A stretch of DNA of 64,000 bases, taken from positions 6,386,001 through 6,450,000 of the forward strand of contig CP050890.1 of assembly GCA_016745215.1 (NCBI GenBank), in the 5' to 3' direction. Source of the stretch: Thiohalocapsa sp. PB-PSB1. GTDB taxonomy: Bacteria; Pseudomonadota; Gammaproteobacteria; Chromatiales; Chromatiaceae. Shown one piece after another: positions 9,568-18,759 of the stretch. Each line of letters starts with the position of its first letter. The stretch's first letter is position 1. Below the pieces are notes generated by a model. That model searched no databases. It saw only the letters and a program-made list of their open reading frames with translations, and was not told the DNA's origin. Made by a program: the position numbers and the translations under genes.

Positions 9568-10712
9568 CTACCACGCAATGCGCTGATCAAACTCGAAGTC
9601 GAACTCGGGCTGTTGGAGGAGGTCCCAGTCGGGTTCCGACTCGGGCATATCGTCCCAGGCGGGCGGGCCGCGTGCCGGTGTGATCGGCGGCGGACGCGGC
9701 GGCTCCCCGATGTGGGTGAGGATCTGCTCGACGGGCGCGGCCTTGGTGATGTTGCGCGATGCGGCGCTTAGCCGCGCCGCAGTTGGGACAGACCAGGGGC
9801 AGCGATTCGAACAGCCGCGCCAGCAGCATGGCCCACAGATAGCGCGCCGGTGAGCGGGCATTGGGGGCCGGCGCCCGGGGCGGCGAACTGACCACGGTCG
9901 GTGAGCCTGTTGCGTCCGCCACCTCGCGCCCGAAGGCGATAGCAGCCGCACGCAGCGGCGCGTTGGGCGCAAGCACGCCGTGGTAGCGATGGCGATGCCG
10001 CCTGGGCGGCGGCCAATCTGTGAACAAGTTGCGCCGCGAGGTGGTCGATCAGCTCCAGCGGCGTGAGCGTCAGCGCCGTGGTGCCGTCACGCTGTGGCTT
10101 TGGCAACCGATAGACGACGCGCTCGTCGTCAAGCCGCTCCAGGCGCTCGAGCGCGAACGGTGGGCGAGCACAATAGCGCAGCAGTCGCTCCAGGCCGGCG
10201 CGATCCTGCGCGCCCACGCGCACCTCGGCATCCAGCGAGAAGCCGCTGTTCTCCCAGGCGCGCATGTCGCAGACGTCATCACGCTCGATCAGGCCGCTGC
10301 GGGCGAACCGTTGCTGCCCCCGCCCGCGTACCTGTTCGGCGATGGCAGCGACGGCCTCTGGGGTCAGCTCGGCCGCGGGGCGAGAGTGCACGGATTGCGG
10401 GTCATCACCGGCCTCCTCGACCGGCTCGAAGACCCCGTCGATGATGCAGCAATGGTAGTGAACATGGCGATTGAGGGAGGCACCGAAGCGGTGGATGAAG
10501 CTCACCGCTTTGAGGCGGGCTCGCGCGCCGGCACCGCTGCCTTGGATCAAATGCGCCTCGATGACGCGCAGTAGGATTCGCAGGACGGCGCTGAGGGCGC
10601 GCGGCTCGCGCTCCAGGTACCAGCGCAGCCGTTTGGGCACCGAGAGGACCCACTGGCGCACCGGCAGCGGCGGGATGACGTGATCGACCAGGTGCGCCGC
10701 GGTCTCCGCCAT
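9568..10712 (-). pseudogene. IS91-family (HUH, Y2) transposase, frameshifted and 5' truncated
   Basis: The first block (10712 to about 10030) encodes MAETAAHLVDHVIPPLPVRQ, the palm region with the HUH motif NRHVHYHCCI, and RLLRYCARPPFALERL. The N-terminal zinc-finger domain that normally precedes MAETAAHL is missing. Near 10030 the frame shifts: the next block reads WPPPRRHRHRYHGVLAPN and then LARLFESLPLVCPNCGA. A second shift gives the tail APVEQILTHIGEPPRPPPI. At least two frameshifts plus the 5' loss make it inactive. Confidence 0.8.
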
Positions 10713-10770
10713 CCGCCGGTGACGCGACGGCCATGTCGGTATCCGGCTGGAATTCGGCGCTTGACTGGAG

Positions 10771-11034
10771 TTATATACAGTATAGCTGCGTGCGGCTCTG
10801 CGTCATTGGGAAGCCGCGATCGCTTTGCAGATGTTCGAGGAAGGCCAACACGAGGGGTGCATCGATGTGCTCGACCTGCAGGGCCGATGGCGGGATGCCG
10901 AGCTTTTGACTGGCGAACGCGAACAGGAGCTGAAAGGCATAGGCATAGGTGTCGCAGGTATGCGGACTCGCTGCCCGCTCGACGCCGAGGCGTTGACGCA
11001 AAAAGGCGGTGATGTGCGGCGCGATGTCGGTCAT
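10771..11034 (-). pseudogene. Tyrosine recombinase, N-terminal SAM-like domain only
   Basis: The 87 residues (MTDIAPHITAFLRQRLG... to RTQLYCI) match the core-binding N-terminal domain of XerC/D-like recombinases that accompany IS91-type transposases. The catalytic domain is absent; the frame stops and the truncated IS91 transposase follows 58 bp later, so a deletion fused the two genes. Its ATG overlaps the stop of the preceding recombinase (ATGA), which preserves the original operon junction. Confidence 0.7.
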
Positions 11035-11575
11035 CGGGCGCCTCCGTCATCGCAGTGCTCGCAGGCATCGGCGATGCCGCGCATCAGCTGGGGCGTCGCC
11101 TACAAGTACCAGTAGGTATCGGCGACATGCGCGTGGCCCAGGTAGGTCGACAACGCCAGCATGTGGCGGGCAACGGCATCACGCCCGCCATTGCAGCCCT
11201 TGAGTGCCTCGAGCGCAAAGTAATGCCGCAGGTCATGAATCCGCGGCGGGCGCCGATCGGCTCCTGAGGCGAGGTTGCTGGACGCAATCAGATAGTGAAA
11301 CGTCCCATTGACCATCGCGTAGGTGAGTGCGCCGCCTGTCGTCGAGATGAAGACGTGGTCATCGCCACCCCGACGGCGTTGCGTTGTTCGAGGTAACGCC
11401 GCAGCGCGGCATCCGTGCTGTCCTGGAGCGGGACCAGCCGGCTCTTATGGAACTTGGTCTTGCGCACGAGCAAGCCGTCTACGGTGACGTCGTCGAGGCG
11501 CAAGCGCAGCGCCTCGGAAATGCGCAGACCGGTCGCGGCCAGCAATCCGAACAGCGTGTAGTAGGTCAGTGAGCG
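11031..11575 (-). pseudogene. Tyrosine recombinase, catalytic domain with frameshift and nonsense codon
   Basis: The frame starts after a REP-like motif and reads LTYYTLFGLLAATGLRISEAL, which contains the first catalytic Arg. A frameshift near 11315 moves to the frame containing RIHDLRHYFALEAL (HxxR), then YLGHAHVADTYWYL with the catalytic His and Tyr. A TAG near 11114 interrupts the last 20 codons (ATPQLMRGIADACEH). The N-terminal domain is missing. All catalytic residues survive, but in different frames. Confidence 0.75.
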
Positions 11576-11591
11576 AAAAGGGGTCAGAGCC
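11571..11591 (+). repeat. REP-like motif, family 2, at a chimeric joint
   Basis: GAGCGAAAAGGGGTCAGAGC is the family 2 core (AAAAGGG-TC-GACCCCTTTT class, one arm here). It sits exactly between the recombinase catalytic domain and the HAD phosphatase fragment, as seen at other joints at 38.6-44 kb. Confidence 0.55.
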
Positions 11592-11866
11592 GTTTCTGGT
11601 AAGCTGTCTCTTCCAGACGCGACGGGACGCCGGCCGATGAACTCGTTGATACCGACGGGCTTGCCGGCCTTATCTTCGATGAAATGGATCTTGGGCAAAC
11701 GCATTAGCACCGGCTTGCCGTCCTTGATCTGGTATGTGGTCTGGATGCTTGAACCCATCACCTGCTCGGGCGGAATCCCGTAGACCTGCTGGGTGATCGG
11801 CCGCATGAACTCGACGCCGCCGGCGGAGACGATGTAGGTCTTAAAGCCCGTGGCGCGCAGAATTAG
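11592..11866 (-). pseudogene. HAD-family phosphatase, internal fragment
   Basis: The translation contains LRATGFKTYIVSAGGVEFM, then YGIPPEQVMGSSIQT and ending GINEFIGRRPV. This is the central part of phosphoserine-phosphatase-like HAD hydrolases (motif II Ser in IVSAGG). The N-terminal DxDGT motif and the C-terminal aspartates are missing. It is cut on one side by the AT-rich islet (11868) and on the other by the REP-like motif (11591), and is fused in frame to the recombinase fragment. Confidence 0.7.
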
Positions 11867-11867
11867 T

Positions 11868-12155
11868 TTTCGATACAGGCTAACAAATTACTAAAAGTTG
11901 ATATCTCAGTAGCTTTTGGGGAGGGGGGAGTTGTGTCTATCCATGATGATTTTTGTGTTTATGAAGGACAAAAGCTAGTAAATTTAGTGATTTTCATTTG
12001 AAGTTGTTTTAAAAAATACCAGAGGCTAAATTTCTGCTATAAATGAAGTGAAGATGACAAGTATCACTATATTCGAAGAATAAAATAGTACAAAAAAACG
12101 GTTTCAGTCAAAAAGCTGAAACCGTTAAAATATCTCTCTTTGAATTATTTTCTAT
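11868..12155 (+). other. AT-rich islet with the tail of an unknown gene
   Basis: About 290 bp of strikingly AT-rich DNA lie between the HAD fragment and the truncated dxs. A plus-strand frame of about 43 codons (VDISVAFGEGGVVSIHDD to LVNLVIFI) ends at 12001 and looks like the C-terminus of a coding sequence whose start is lost at the left border. A strong hairpin follows at 12097. Composition differs sharply from the GC-rich surroundings, so this is a transferred scrap; its source is unknown. Confidence 0.5.
12097..12126 (+). terminator. Perfect 11-bp hairpin, probable bidirectional terminator
   Basis: The arms AACGGTTTCAG and CTGAAACCGTT pair perfectly around the loop TCAAAAAG. A-rich sequence lies upstream (AAAAAAA) and T/A-rich sequence downstream, so it could terminate in both directions. 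It belongs to the AT-rich islet. Confidence 0.7.
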
Positions 12156-12158
12156 AAA

Positions 12159-13661
12159 TTGCGTCGCCATGTCATCGCCGTCATCGGCGACGGCGCGCTC
12201 GGCGCCGGCATGGCCTTCGAGGCGCTCAACCACGGCGGCCCGCTCGACCCCGACCTGCTGGTCGTCCTCAATGACAACGAGATGTCCATCAGCCCGCCGG
12301 TCGGCGCCATCAGCCGTCACCTCGCCAAACTGCTGTCCGGGCGTTTCTACACGCGCATGCGCGAAGGCAGCAAGAACGCACTGGCCAAGATGCCGCAATT
12401 GCGTCAATTCGCCGGCCGTTGGGAAGAGCATATGAAGGGCATGCTCATGCCCAGCACCTACTTCGAGGAACTCGGCTTCAACTACATCGGCCCGATCGAC
12501 GGCCACGACATCGACGCCGTGGTCGCCACGCTGAAGAACATGAAACAGATGCCCGGCCCGCGGCTGCTGCATCTGGTCACGCAAAAGGGCCACGGCTTCG
12601 AGCCCGCTGAGCACGCGCCCACCACCTATCACGGCGTCACCCCGTTCGACCGCGCCACGGGCGCGCTGCACAAGAGCAAGGCAGCACCAGGCAAGGCCGG
12701 CAAGAGCTATACCCAGATCTTCGGCGAATGGCTGTGCGATACCGCCGCGCAGGATGCGCGTCTGCTCGGCATCACGCCGGCCATGCGCGAGGGCTCCGGC
12801 CTGGTCGAGTTCGCCAAACGCTATCCAGAGCGCTACTTCGACGTCGGCATCGCCGAACAGCATGCCGTCACCCTCGCCGCCGGCATGGCCTGCGAAGGCA
12901 TGAAGCCGGTGGTCGCCATCTACTCGACCTTCCTGCAACGGGCCTATGATCAACTGGTGCACGACGTCTGCCTACAAGGGCTCGACGTCACCCTCGCCGT
13001 CGACCGCGCCGGGCTGGTCGGCGCCGACGGCGCTACCCATGCCGGCAGCTTCGACCTGAGCTATGCCCGCCCGCTGCCCAATCTGGTCATCGCCGCCCCT
13101 GCCAATGAGAACGAATGCCGGCAGCTGCTCGCCACCGCCTACCAACACCCCGGCCCCGCGCTGGTGCGCTACCCGCGCGGCACCGGCCCCGGTGTGGCGA
13201 TCGACAAACAGACCAAGACCCTGCCCATCGGCAAGGGTGAGCTGCTCCGACAAGGCCAAGACATCGCCCTGCTTGCGTTCGGCAGCCGGGTGGCCGCCGC
13301 CGAGCAGGTCGGCGAACGGCTCGGGCTCACCGTCGCCAACATGCGCTTCATCAAGCCCCTCGACGAACTGCTGATCTTGCAACTGGCCGACCGCCACCGG
13401 TTGCTGATCACGGTGGAGGAGAACGCCATCGCCGGCGGTGCCGGCTCGGCTGTCTCGGAATTGCTTGCCGAGCACGGCATCAACGTGCATTGCCTGCATC
13501 TGGGGCTGCCGGACATCTGCCAGGAGCAGGCCGAGCATGGCGAACAGCTCGCCGCCTGCGGGCTGGATGCGACCGGGATCGAGGCTAGCGTGCGAGCGGA
13601 AATGACGGAACTGGGTATGGAACCTGAGCATACTCGCCTGAGCAGCGTGTGCGCCGTTTAG
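12159..13661 (+). pseudogene. dxs: 1-deoxy-D-xylulose-5-phosphate synthase, 5' truncated
   Basis: The frame begins inside the thiamine diphosphate domain (HVIAVIGDGALGAGMAFEAL) and runs undisturbed to the C-terminus: YIGPIDGHD, the second domain with FDVGIAEQHAVTLAAGMA (catalytic Glu region), DRAGLVGADGATHAG and LGLPD. Dxs is normally about 620 residues; about 120-145 N-terminal residues are missing and the AT-rich islet replaces them at about 12155. Dxs makes DXP from pyruvate and glyceraldehyde 3-phosphate for isoprenoids, hence carotenoids and the bacteriochlorophyll tail. Without the N-terminal part it should be inactive, so another dxs copy is expected elsewhere. The only start available is a TTG. 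Confidence 0.85.
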
Positions 13662-13759
13662 GCCTGATCGCTACCTCGTCCGCCTGAGTTTGTCGAGCGC
13701 GCCGTCAGGCACTATCGGCCTGACCGCGTGGGGACGGGCAGCCCTGTTTGGTGATTGGC

Positions 13760-14065
13760 TCAGTTGCGCGAGGTCGTGCTGGCCTCGTTGTGCCAACGCA
13801 AGGCTAGGTCGATGCTGTGGGAGACCAGCGCCAGGGTCAGGAACAGTGCGATCCAGCCCCACCAGAGTCCGGCCAAGGCGGCGCGAACGGTGACGAGCAA
13901 TAGAGCGCCAGAGACCAGCGTTGGGGCGATGCGGGCAAACAGGCGAGGGCGTCCGCCGCGGGGGGCGAGCCAGGCCAACAATGCCGCCTCGGCGGCAACC
14001 AGGAGCAGGATGAAATCAATGATCGTTCCCGACGCAAACAATGGTGCGAACCAGTCATTCATCAT
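13760..14065 (-). CDS. Small three-helix membrane protein in the carotenoid operon
   Basis: 101 residues from ATG 14065. Three hydrophobic segments are visible: FIDF-type helix about 14-32, a second about 46-64 (TLVSGALLLVTVRAAL) and a third about 68-86 (WWGWIALFLTLALV). The C-terminus is basic and serine/threonine rich. It lies 13 bp after the crtC stop on the same strand, so it is probably co-transcribed with the carotenoid genes. I do not recognise a named family; a role in the membrane is inferred only from sequence and position. Confidence 0.65.
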   Translation of the reverse strand: MMNDWFAPLFASGTIIDFILLLVAAEAALLAWLAPRGGRPRLFARIAPTLVSGALLLVTVRAALAGLWWGWIALFLTLALVSHSIDLALRWHNEASTTSRN

Positions 14066-14078
14066 TGCCGTCGCGTGA

Positions 14079-15011
14079 TCAACGCCAGTGCCGCGGCATG
14101 CGGTAGGGCAGCATGTGCTGTACGATCGGGGAGCGGAAACGGTCCAGCGATAGGCTCTCGTGCACGGCCTGCAGCGGGCGGTCAAGCAAGTGGCTGTCGA
14201 TCACCGAGCGGGAGTAAAAGGGGGTGTCTTCGAGGGTCTTGACGACGCGCGGCGGGTGTCCGGCATCGGCCTGACTCGAGCGCGCGACGCGCCAGATTGG
14301 GGTGCGTGGCAAGCGATGGTTCGGCGGCGGCTCGAACTCGCTGAGGCTGCCGTCGTTGGCGAAATGTAGCGCCAACGACAGTGGGGTGCCGTCGCGCCGA
14401 TCGATGTTGTAGAGGATGGCGCTCTCGGCTCCGTCCATGCCGGCGCGTGACCAGTCCCAATAGATAAATGCGTCCTCGAGGGGCTCCGCGCCCCAGTTAT
14501 GGTCGAAGTAGGCATGTCCGCTCCAGCGTAGGGCCGGACGTTGCAGCGTCACCTCGACGCGGGCGCTTGGCGCGATCGGGCGCCAGAAGTGGCGACCGGC
14601 GGCGTCCAGCGCGAAGGCGCGCTGGTTTATGAACTCCGGGAACAGCCTTACCTGACCACGCACGCGTTGCGGGATCGGCGTGCCGATCTCCTTGATGTTG
14701 ACGGTCAGCGTCTCGTCGTCGTGCCAATGCAGGTTACTTGGCCCGATGCTGAGTGTAGACGCACTTTGCGACAGCGAGCCGGCGCGCCGCTCGGTCATGG
14801 TCCAGCGTCGTTCCTGGCCATACAGGCAGGCGTTGAGCGAGCAGTAGTCGCGCGGATCATCCTTGTTACGCCGACGGCCCTTGAAATAGTAGGGCGAGAA
14901 GACGCTACCGATGAACGCGATCAGCGTCAGTCCGTGCTTGCCGTCGTCGCTCAGCGCGTCCACGTACCACCAGGCGTAGCCGCGCCGCGGGACGTTCAGG
15001 TCGAGGCCAGG
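14079..15011 (-). CDS. crtC: Carotenoid 1,2-hydratase (hydroxyneurosporene synthase)
   Basis: About 305 residues from the conserved start region. CrtC adds water to the terminal double bond of acyclic carotenoids; in okenone it prepares the psi end for methylation. Family features visible are the near-N-terminal VPRRGYAWWYVDALSDDG, GSVFSPYY, CSLNACLYG, GHAYFDHNWG and FIYWDWSRAG. It overlaps the stop of the upstream CrtD-like gene. No ATG, GTG or TTG lies close upstream of the conserved N-terminus: the nearest in-frame GTG is inside GYAWWYVDA, and a longer frame would start inside the neighbouring gene. The start is therefore uncertain (a CTG near 15000 is possible), or the true start has been lost. 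Start coordinate is approximate. Confidence 0.82.
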   Translation of the reverse strand, partial: PGLDLNVPRRGYAWWYVDALSDDGKHGLTLIAFIGSVFSPYYFKGRRRNKDDPRDYCSLNACLYGQERRWTMTERRAGSLSQSASTLSIGPSNLHWHDDETLTVNIKEIGTPIPQRVRGQVRLFPEFINQRAFALDAAGRHFWRPIAPSARVEVTLQRPALRWSGHAYFDHNWGAEPLEDAFIYWDWSRAGMDGAESAILYNIDRRDGTPLSLALHFANDGSLSEFEPPPNHRLPRTPIWRVARSSQADAGHPPRVVKTLEDTPFYSRSVIDSHLLDRPLQAVHESLSLDRFRSPIVQHMLPYRMPRHWR

Positions 15012-16483
15012 TCCGCGAGTACTGCCTCTGCTGCTAGGCGCCCTGAGATCGCCGCCATCGGCACCCCGGGCCCCGGATGCACGCTGCCCCCCGTCAGATA
15101 CAGCCCCGGCAGCTTGCTGCGGGCCCCCGACCGGCTGAACGGCCCTCTCCAACCGTGCGACGTCCTGCCGTAGAGGGCTCCCCCAGTTGCCGGGAATAGC
15201 CGCTCGAATTGGGTCGGTGTGGTGACAACCCGATTGTCCGTACACCGTTCCACATGCAGGCCGCAGCGTGCCAGTAGGTTGAAGGTTTGTTCCTCGCATC
15301 GATCGATCTCCGCGGGTTGAAAGGGTTGATAGTCGCCGCGAGGCGGCGCGTTGACCAGACACAGCAGCCGCTCGCGGCTGTCCACCGCGGCGAAGCCCGC
15401 ATCGTCGCGGTCCTGGGCGCAGACATAGACCGTCGGCTCGTCGGGTAGCCGAGCCTGTTTGAAGATGGCCTCGAATTCGGCGGCGTAATCACGACAGAAG
15501 AAGACATTGTGCCGCACCAGCGGAAAGCCCTTGGTGGTGGCGAGCAGGCTCCAGGTGACCGCGGAGAGCGAGCGCGCCGAGCGTGCCTGGCGGCGCACCG
15601 CGCGGCGGGCTGGAGCACCGAATCGGCCACTGGCGAGGGCGGCGACATCGGCGTTGCAGATCACTGCATCGGCGTCGATCTGCTCGCCATTGGTCAAGCG
15701 CACGCCGCGGGCACGAGCATGCTCGATGCAGATCTCGCTGACCTCGGCGCCGTAGCGGATATCCACCTGGAGACCGCTGGCGAGTGCGGCGAGCGCTTCG
15801 GGTAGTCGTTGCACGCCGCCATCGACGATCCAGACGCCAGCCAGTTCCACGTGCGCCACGATGCCGAGCGTCGGCGGCGCGGCGAAGGGCGAGGAGCCAA
15901 CGTAGGTCGCGTAGCGAGCGAACAACTGGCGCAGGCGCGGATCAGGAAAGAAGCGCCCGAGGTCGCGCCATAGCGTCGAGTGGGGCCGCAGCCGTGCGAC
16001 CGGGATCAGTCCGGAATCGAGCACCAGTGAGAGCGGCGTTGGGTCCGGCAAGTGGATGAAGGCCTGCTCGAGCGTCCGCCACATGTCGTCGGCGCGGGTG
16101 CAGAAGGCGCGGAACAGTCGTGCCTGCTCCGGCCCAGCGAAGTCGCCGATGGCGTCGGCCGAGCGTTCCCTATCAGCGAACAGATCCAGTCGTTTGTCAT
16201 CGCTCCACGCATGCCGTGCCAGAATCTCGACTGGCTGTAACTTGACGTGGTCCTGCAGTGACGCCCCCGCGGTGGCGAACAGCTCTTCGAGCACCGGGCG
16301 CATGGTGACCACGGTGGGTCCAGAGTCGATGCGCGCCGTGCCGATGGCCACCTCGCGCATCTTGCCGCCGGGCCTCGAGCCGCGCTCGAGCAGCGTGACG
16401 CGCAGCCCCCGTGCGGCGAGGCGCAAGCTGGCTGCGAGCCCGCCCATCCCGGCGCCGATGACAACGATGTGTCGGTCAGTCAT
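14996..16483 (-). CDS. CrtD-like carotenoid desaturase/ketolase (paralog 2)
   Basis: 495 residues with an FAD-binding Rossmann motif at the N-terminus (IGAGMGGLAASLRLAARG, Glu at the end of strand 2) and the CrtI-family C-terminal signature YLTGGSVHPGPGVPMAAISG. ARHAW and LDLFAD mark it as CrtD-type rather than phytoene desaturase. It is clearly paralogous to the next gene upstream. In the okenone producer Thiodictyon CAD16, CrtD paralogs were shown to be the C-4/4' ketolase CruO and the bifunctional CruS; which activity this copy has cannot be decided from sequence alone. It overlaps crtC downstream and lies 89 bp from paralog 1, as part of one operon. Confidence 0.85.
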   Translation of the reverse strand: MTDRHIVVIGAGMGGLAASLRLAARGLRVTLLERGSRPGGKMREVAIGTARIDSGPTVVTMRPVLEELFATAGASLQDHVKLQPVEILARHAWSDDKRLDLFADRERSADAIGDFAGPEQARLFRAFCTRADDMWRTLEQAFIHLPDPTPLSLVLDSGLIPVARLRPHSTLWRDLGRFFPDPRLRQLFARYATYVGSSPFAAPPTLGIVAHVELAGVWIVDGGVQRLPEALAALASGLQVDIRYGAEVSEICIEHARARGVRLTNGEQIDADAVICNADVAALASGRFGAPARRAVRRQARSARSLSAVTWSLLATTKGFPLVRHNVFFCRDYAAEFEAIFKQARLPDEPTVYVCAQDRDDAGFAAVDSRERLLCLVNAPPRGDYQPFQPAEIDRCEEQTFNLLARCGLHVERCTDNRVVTTPTQFERLFPATGGALYGRTSHGWRGPFSRSGARSKLPGLYLTGGSVHPGPGVPMAAISGRLAAEAVLADLAST

Positions 16484-16572
16484 GGTCTGAACCTACCGCG
16501 TTCCTGTCGGTTGCTGCTGCTGCTTTGCGGGCAGTGCTTAGCGGGTAGTTTGGAGAAGGCCGCATCGGCTGC

Positions 16573-18063
16573 CTAACGAGCCTGAAAGTCGTCGAGCAGC
16601 GCGTCCGCCGCAATGCGTCCGGAGATCGACGCCATCGGAATGCCGGGGCCGGGGTGCACGCTGCCGCCCGCCATGTACAGGCCCGGCACCTTGGTGGTAG
16701 CGCCGGGACGATCGAACGAGGCCCGCCAGCCGTGCGACGAGCGTCCAAACACGGCACCGCCAGAGGCGGGGTAGGCGCGTTCGAAATGCGCAGGCGTCGT
16801 GACCGCGATGGTTTGCGGTTGCTCTAAGGTCAAGCCGCAATGGGCGAGCAAGGTCATGACCTGTTTCTCGCACAGCTGAATCTCGGCCTCGGCGATGTCC
16901 TGCACGTCACCCCGTGCCGGTGCGTTAACGACGATCAGCAAGCGTTCGAGTTCATCGGGCGCGACATTCGGGTTGCCGCGATCCTGGGCGCAAATATAGA
17001 CGGTAGGTTCCGAGGGCAGCCGCAGATCTTTGAAAACGGCATGAAACTCGGCGGCATAGTCGCGCGGAAAAAAGACGTTGTGGTACTGCATCGGGAAGCC
17101 GGTGGGCTTGGCCAGCAGGTTCCAGGTCACAACCCCGTGGGAGCGTTTGGCGACCGGCACGCGCGGGATCGCACGGCTGACCGTGGCACCGAATAGCCCG
17201 GCGCCCATGGCGGCTGCATCGGCGTTGACGATGACCGCATCCGCTACGATGCGCTCGCCGCTCGTCGACACCACGCCGCTGGCGCGTCCGCCTTCGACCA
17301 GAACCTCGCTGACCTCCGTGTCGTAGCGCAGCGTGACGCCTTTCTCCTCCGCCAACTCGGCCACGGCTTCCGGCAATTGATGAATGCCCCCCTCGACGGC
17401 ACAGACACCGCGGCTCTCCACGTCGGCGATGAGCATCAACGTGGCCGGAGACTGATAGGGTGAGGAGCCAACGTAGGTGGCGTAGCGGCCAAACAGCTGT
17501 CGCAGACGCTCGTCCTTGAAATAGCTGCCCAGCGCCTGCCATAGGGTGAAGACGGCCTTGATCTGCATCAGCTCACCGAGGCCGCTGAACCCGAAACGTC
17601 CAAAGATGGACAATGGCGTTGGTCGCGGGGACAACATGAACGGCCCTTCCAGCGCGTTGAAGACCCGCTTGGCGTCTTTCGCAAAGCGCCGAAAGCCGTC
17701 TGCCTCGGCACTGCCGGCAAAGGCGCGGATCGCCTCGGCGGAGCGTTCATGATCGGCGAATAGATCCAGACGCTCGTCGCGGCTCCAAGCATGTCGCGCC
17801 AGGATTTCGGCGCGGTGCAGCGTGACGCGCTCGCTAAACGAGGCGCCCGCTTCGGCAAATAACTCCTCGAACACCCACGGCATCGTCAGTACCGTCGGGC
17901 CGGTATAAAAGCGCCGCTCCCCGATCTGCTGCTCGCGCAACTTGCCGCCGGGCCGCTGCCCGCGCTCGAGGACGGTGACATCGAAGCCGTTAACGGCCAG
18001 CTTGAGCGCCGCGCTCAGACCGCCCATGCCGGCTCCGATTACGATGACGTGCTTATTTCGCAT
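16573..18063 (-). CDS. CrtD-like carotenoid desaturase/ketolase (paralog 1)
   Basis: 496 residues, same architecture as its neighbour: IGAGMGGLSAALKLAVNG at the N-terminus, ARHAWSRDERLDLFADH, RYATYVGSSPYQSPATL, and YMAGGSVHPGPGIPMASISG at the C-terminus. It is the first gene of the minus-strand carotenoid operon and starts about 70 bp from a TGT-N12-ACA box. The substrate is probably an acyclic or monocyclic carotenoid (psi end). CruO-type 4-ketolase and 3,4-desaturase are both possible; having two tandem CrtD paralogs fits okenone synthesis. Confidence 0.85.
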   Translation of the reverse strand: MRNKHVIVIGAGMGGLSAALKLAVNGFDVTVLERGQRPGGKLREQQIGERRFYTGPTVLTMPWVFEELFAEAGASFSERVTLHRAEILARHAWSRDERLDLFADHERSAEAIRAFAGSAEADGFRRFAKDAKRVFNALEGPFMLSPRPTPLSIFGRFGFSGLGELMQIKAVFTLWQALGSYFKDERLRQLFGRYATYVGSSPYQSPATLMLIADVESRGVCAVEGGIHQLPEAVAELAEEKGVTLRYDTEVSEVLVEGGRASGVVSTSGERIVADAVIVNADAAAMGAGLFGATVSRAIPRVPVAKRSHGVVTWNLLAKPTGFPMQYHNVFFPRDYAAEFHAVFKDLRLPSEPTVYICAQDRGNPNVAPDELERLLIVVNAPARGDVQDIAEAEIQLCEKQVMTLLAHCGLTLEQPQTIAVTTPAHFERAYPASGGAVFGRSSHGWRASFDRPGATTKVPGLYMAGGSVHPGPGIPMASISGRIAADALLDDFQAR

Positions 18064-18133
18064 GGATTCGCCTTGCCAGCAGATTGTCGGATAGGTTGAA
18101 ATTGGCCGTCTAGTCTTGATGGACAGCGGGTCG

Positions 18134-18151
18134 TGTCCATTTTACACGACA
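18134..18151. promoter_or_regulatory. TGT-N12-ACA box (PpsR/CrtJ-type operator) between divergent genes
   Basis: TGTCCATTTTACACGACA matches TGT-N12-ACA. It lies inside a 21-bp dyad (GTCGTGT and ACACGAC around CCATTTT). It is located between the carotenoid operon (start 18063) and the divergent gene at 18282, so it could control both. Assignment to PpsR/CrtJ is from the motif only. Confidence 0.6.
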
Positions 18152-18281
18152 CTGCCGGGGTTGCCCAGTTGCACCCGGTTTGCAGTCGGGCCGCCTGGCG
18201 TTGCCGCCAAGCGAGCCGATTAATCATGACGTCCCGACGTGATGTCGTGACGGCACCCTTTTTGACAAGAGGATAGATTGC

Positions 18282-18689
18282 GTGAAATTTGCAGCGAGAA
18301 GAATCTGGCCCGAGAAGTCCCAGGCTTGGGAATACCTTGGCGAAGCGGAGGGCATTGACGACTTCGCCCTGATGTTCGCGACCGACAAGGGGCTCGCTGT
18401 CGCTGACGAGTTCGTCGTCATCGAAAAGGCCGGCGCCGATTCCGACATCGAGTTCTTCCGGGTCTCGCGCGCTGCGCCCTACGCCGTCATGCCCGCTGAT
18501 CCGCGGGTGGAAAGTCAGTCCGCGCCACCGTCCCCGGCTGGAGAAGAGCCGCTCCAGGATGCCCACAGCATCGGTGAGGTCTGGCGCGCCATGTTCGGAA
18601 ATGCCCTGTTCTTCATCAAGGTCAGCGGTACCGCGTTTGCGTTCTTCCTTGCCTTGATCTTCTTAGCCCGCTACTTCGGCGCTTGGTAG
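18282..18689 (+). CDS. Hypothetical protein with C-terminal membrane anchor
   Basis: 135 residues from a GTG start preceded by AAGAGGA at good spacing. The first 80 residues are soluble and acidic (IDDFALMFATDKGLAVADEF). A proline/serine linker follows. The last 30 residues form one transmembrane helix (ALFFIKVSGTAFAFFLALIF) ending RYFGAW. It is divergent from the carotenoid operon, shares the putative PpsR box and precedes pucBA1. A role in antenna assembly or membrane organisation is possible, but I do not recognise the family. Confidence 0.6.
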   Translation: MKFAARRIWPEKSQAWEYLGEAEGIDDFALMFATDKGLAVADEFVVIEKAGADSDIEFFRVSRAAPYAVMPADPRVESQSAPPSPAGEEPLQDAHSIGEVWRAMFGNALFFIKVSGTAFAFFLALIFLARYFGAW

Positions 18690-18759
18690 CGCCACGGCGG
18701 CCGACGCGGCTGTCCCGCGCGGGTTCTCGTCGGGTGAAAGTACAACCTGAAAACGTTGA

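Larger units (their letters stand above)
9371..11091 (-). mobile_element. IS91-type unit, copy A (transposase plus integrase remnants)
   Basis: This 1721-bp segment is repeated almost base for base at 34140-35861. It carries an IS91/Y2-type transposase, an N-terminal tyrosine-recombinase fragment and the last 20 codons of another recombinase. The homology stops at CTTTAGCG (9371) and at CATCAGCTGG (11091). There are no terminal inverted repeats or target duplications, as expected for IS91-like rolling-circle elements. Both copies share the same frameshifts, so it was already defective when duplicated and must have moved in trans or by recombination. Confidence 0.75.

Noticed and set aside
12108..13631. 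Long minus-strand frames opposite dxs
   Set aside because: The plus strand encodes unmistakable Dxs motifs, so the minus frames are shadows of GC-rich coding DNA.
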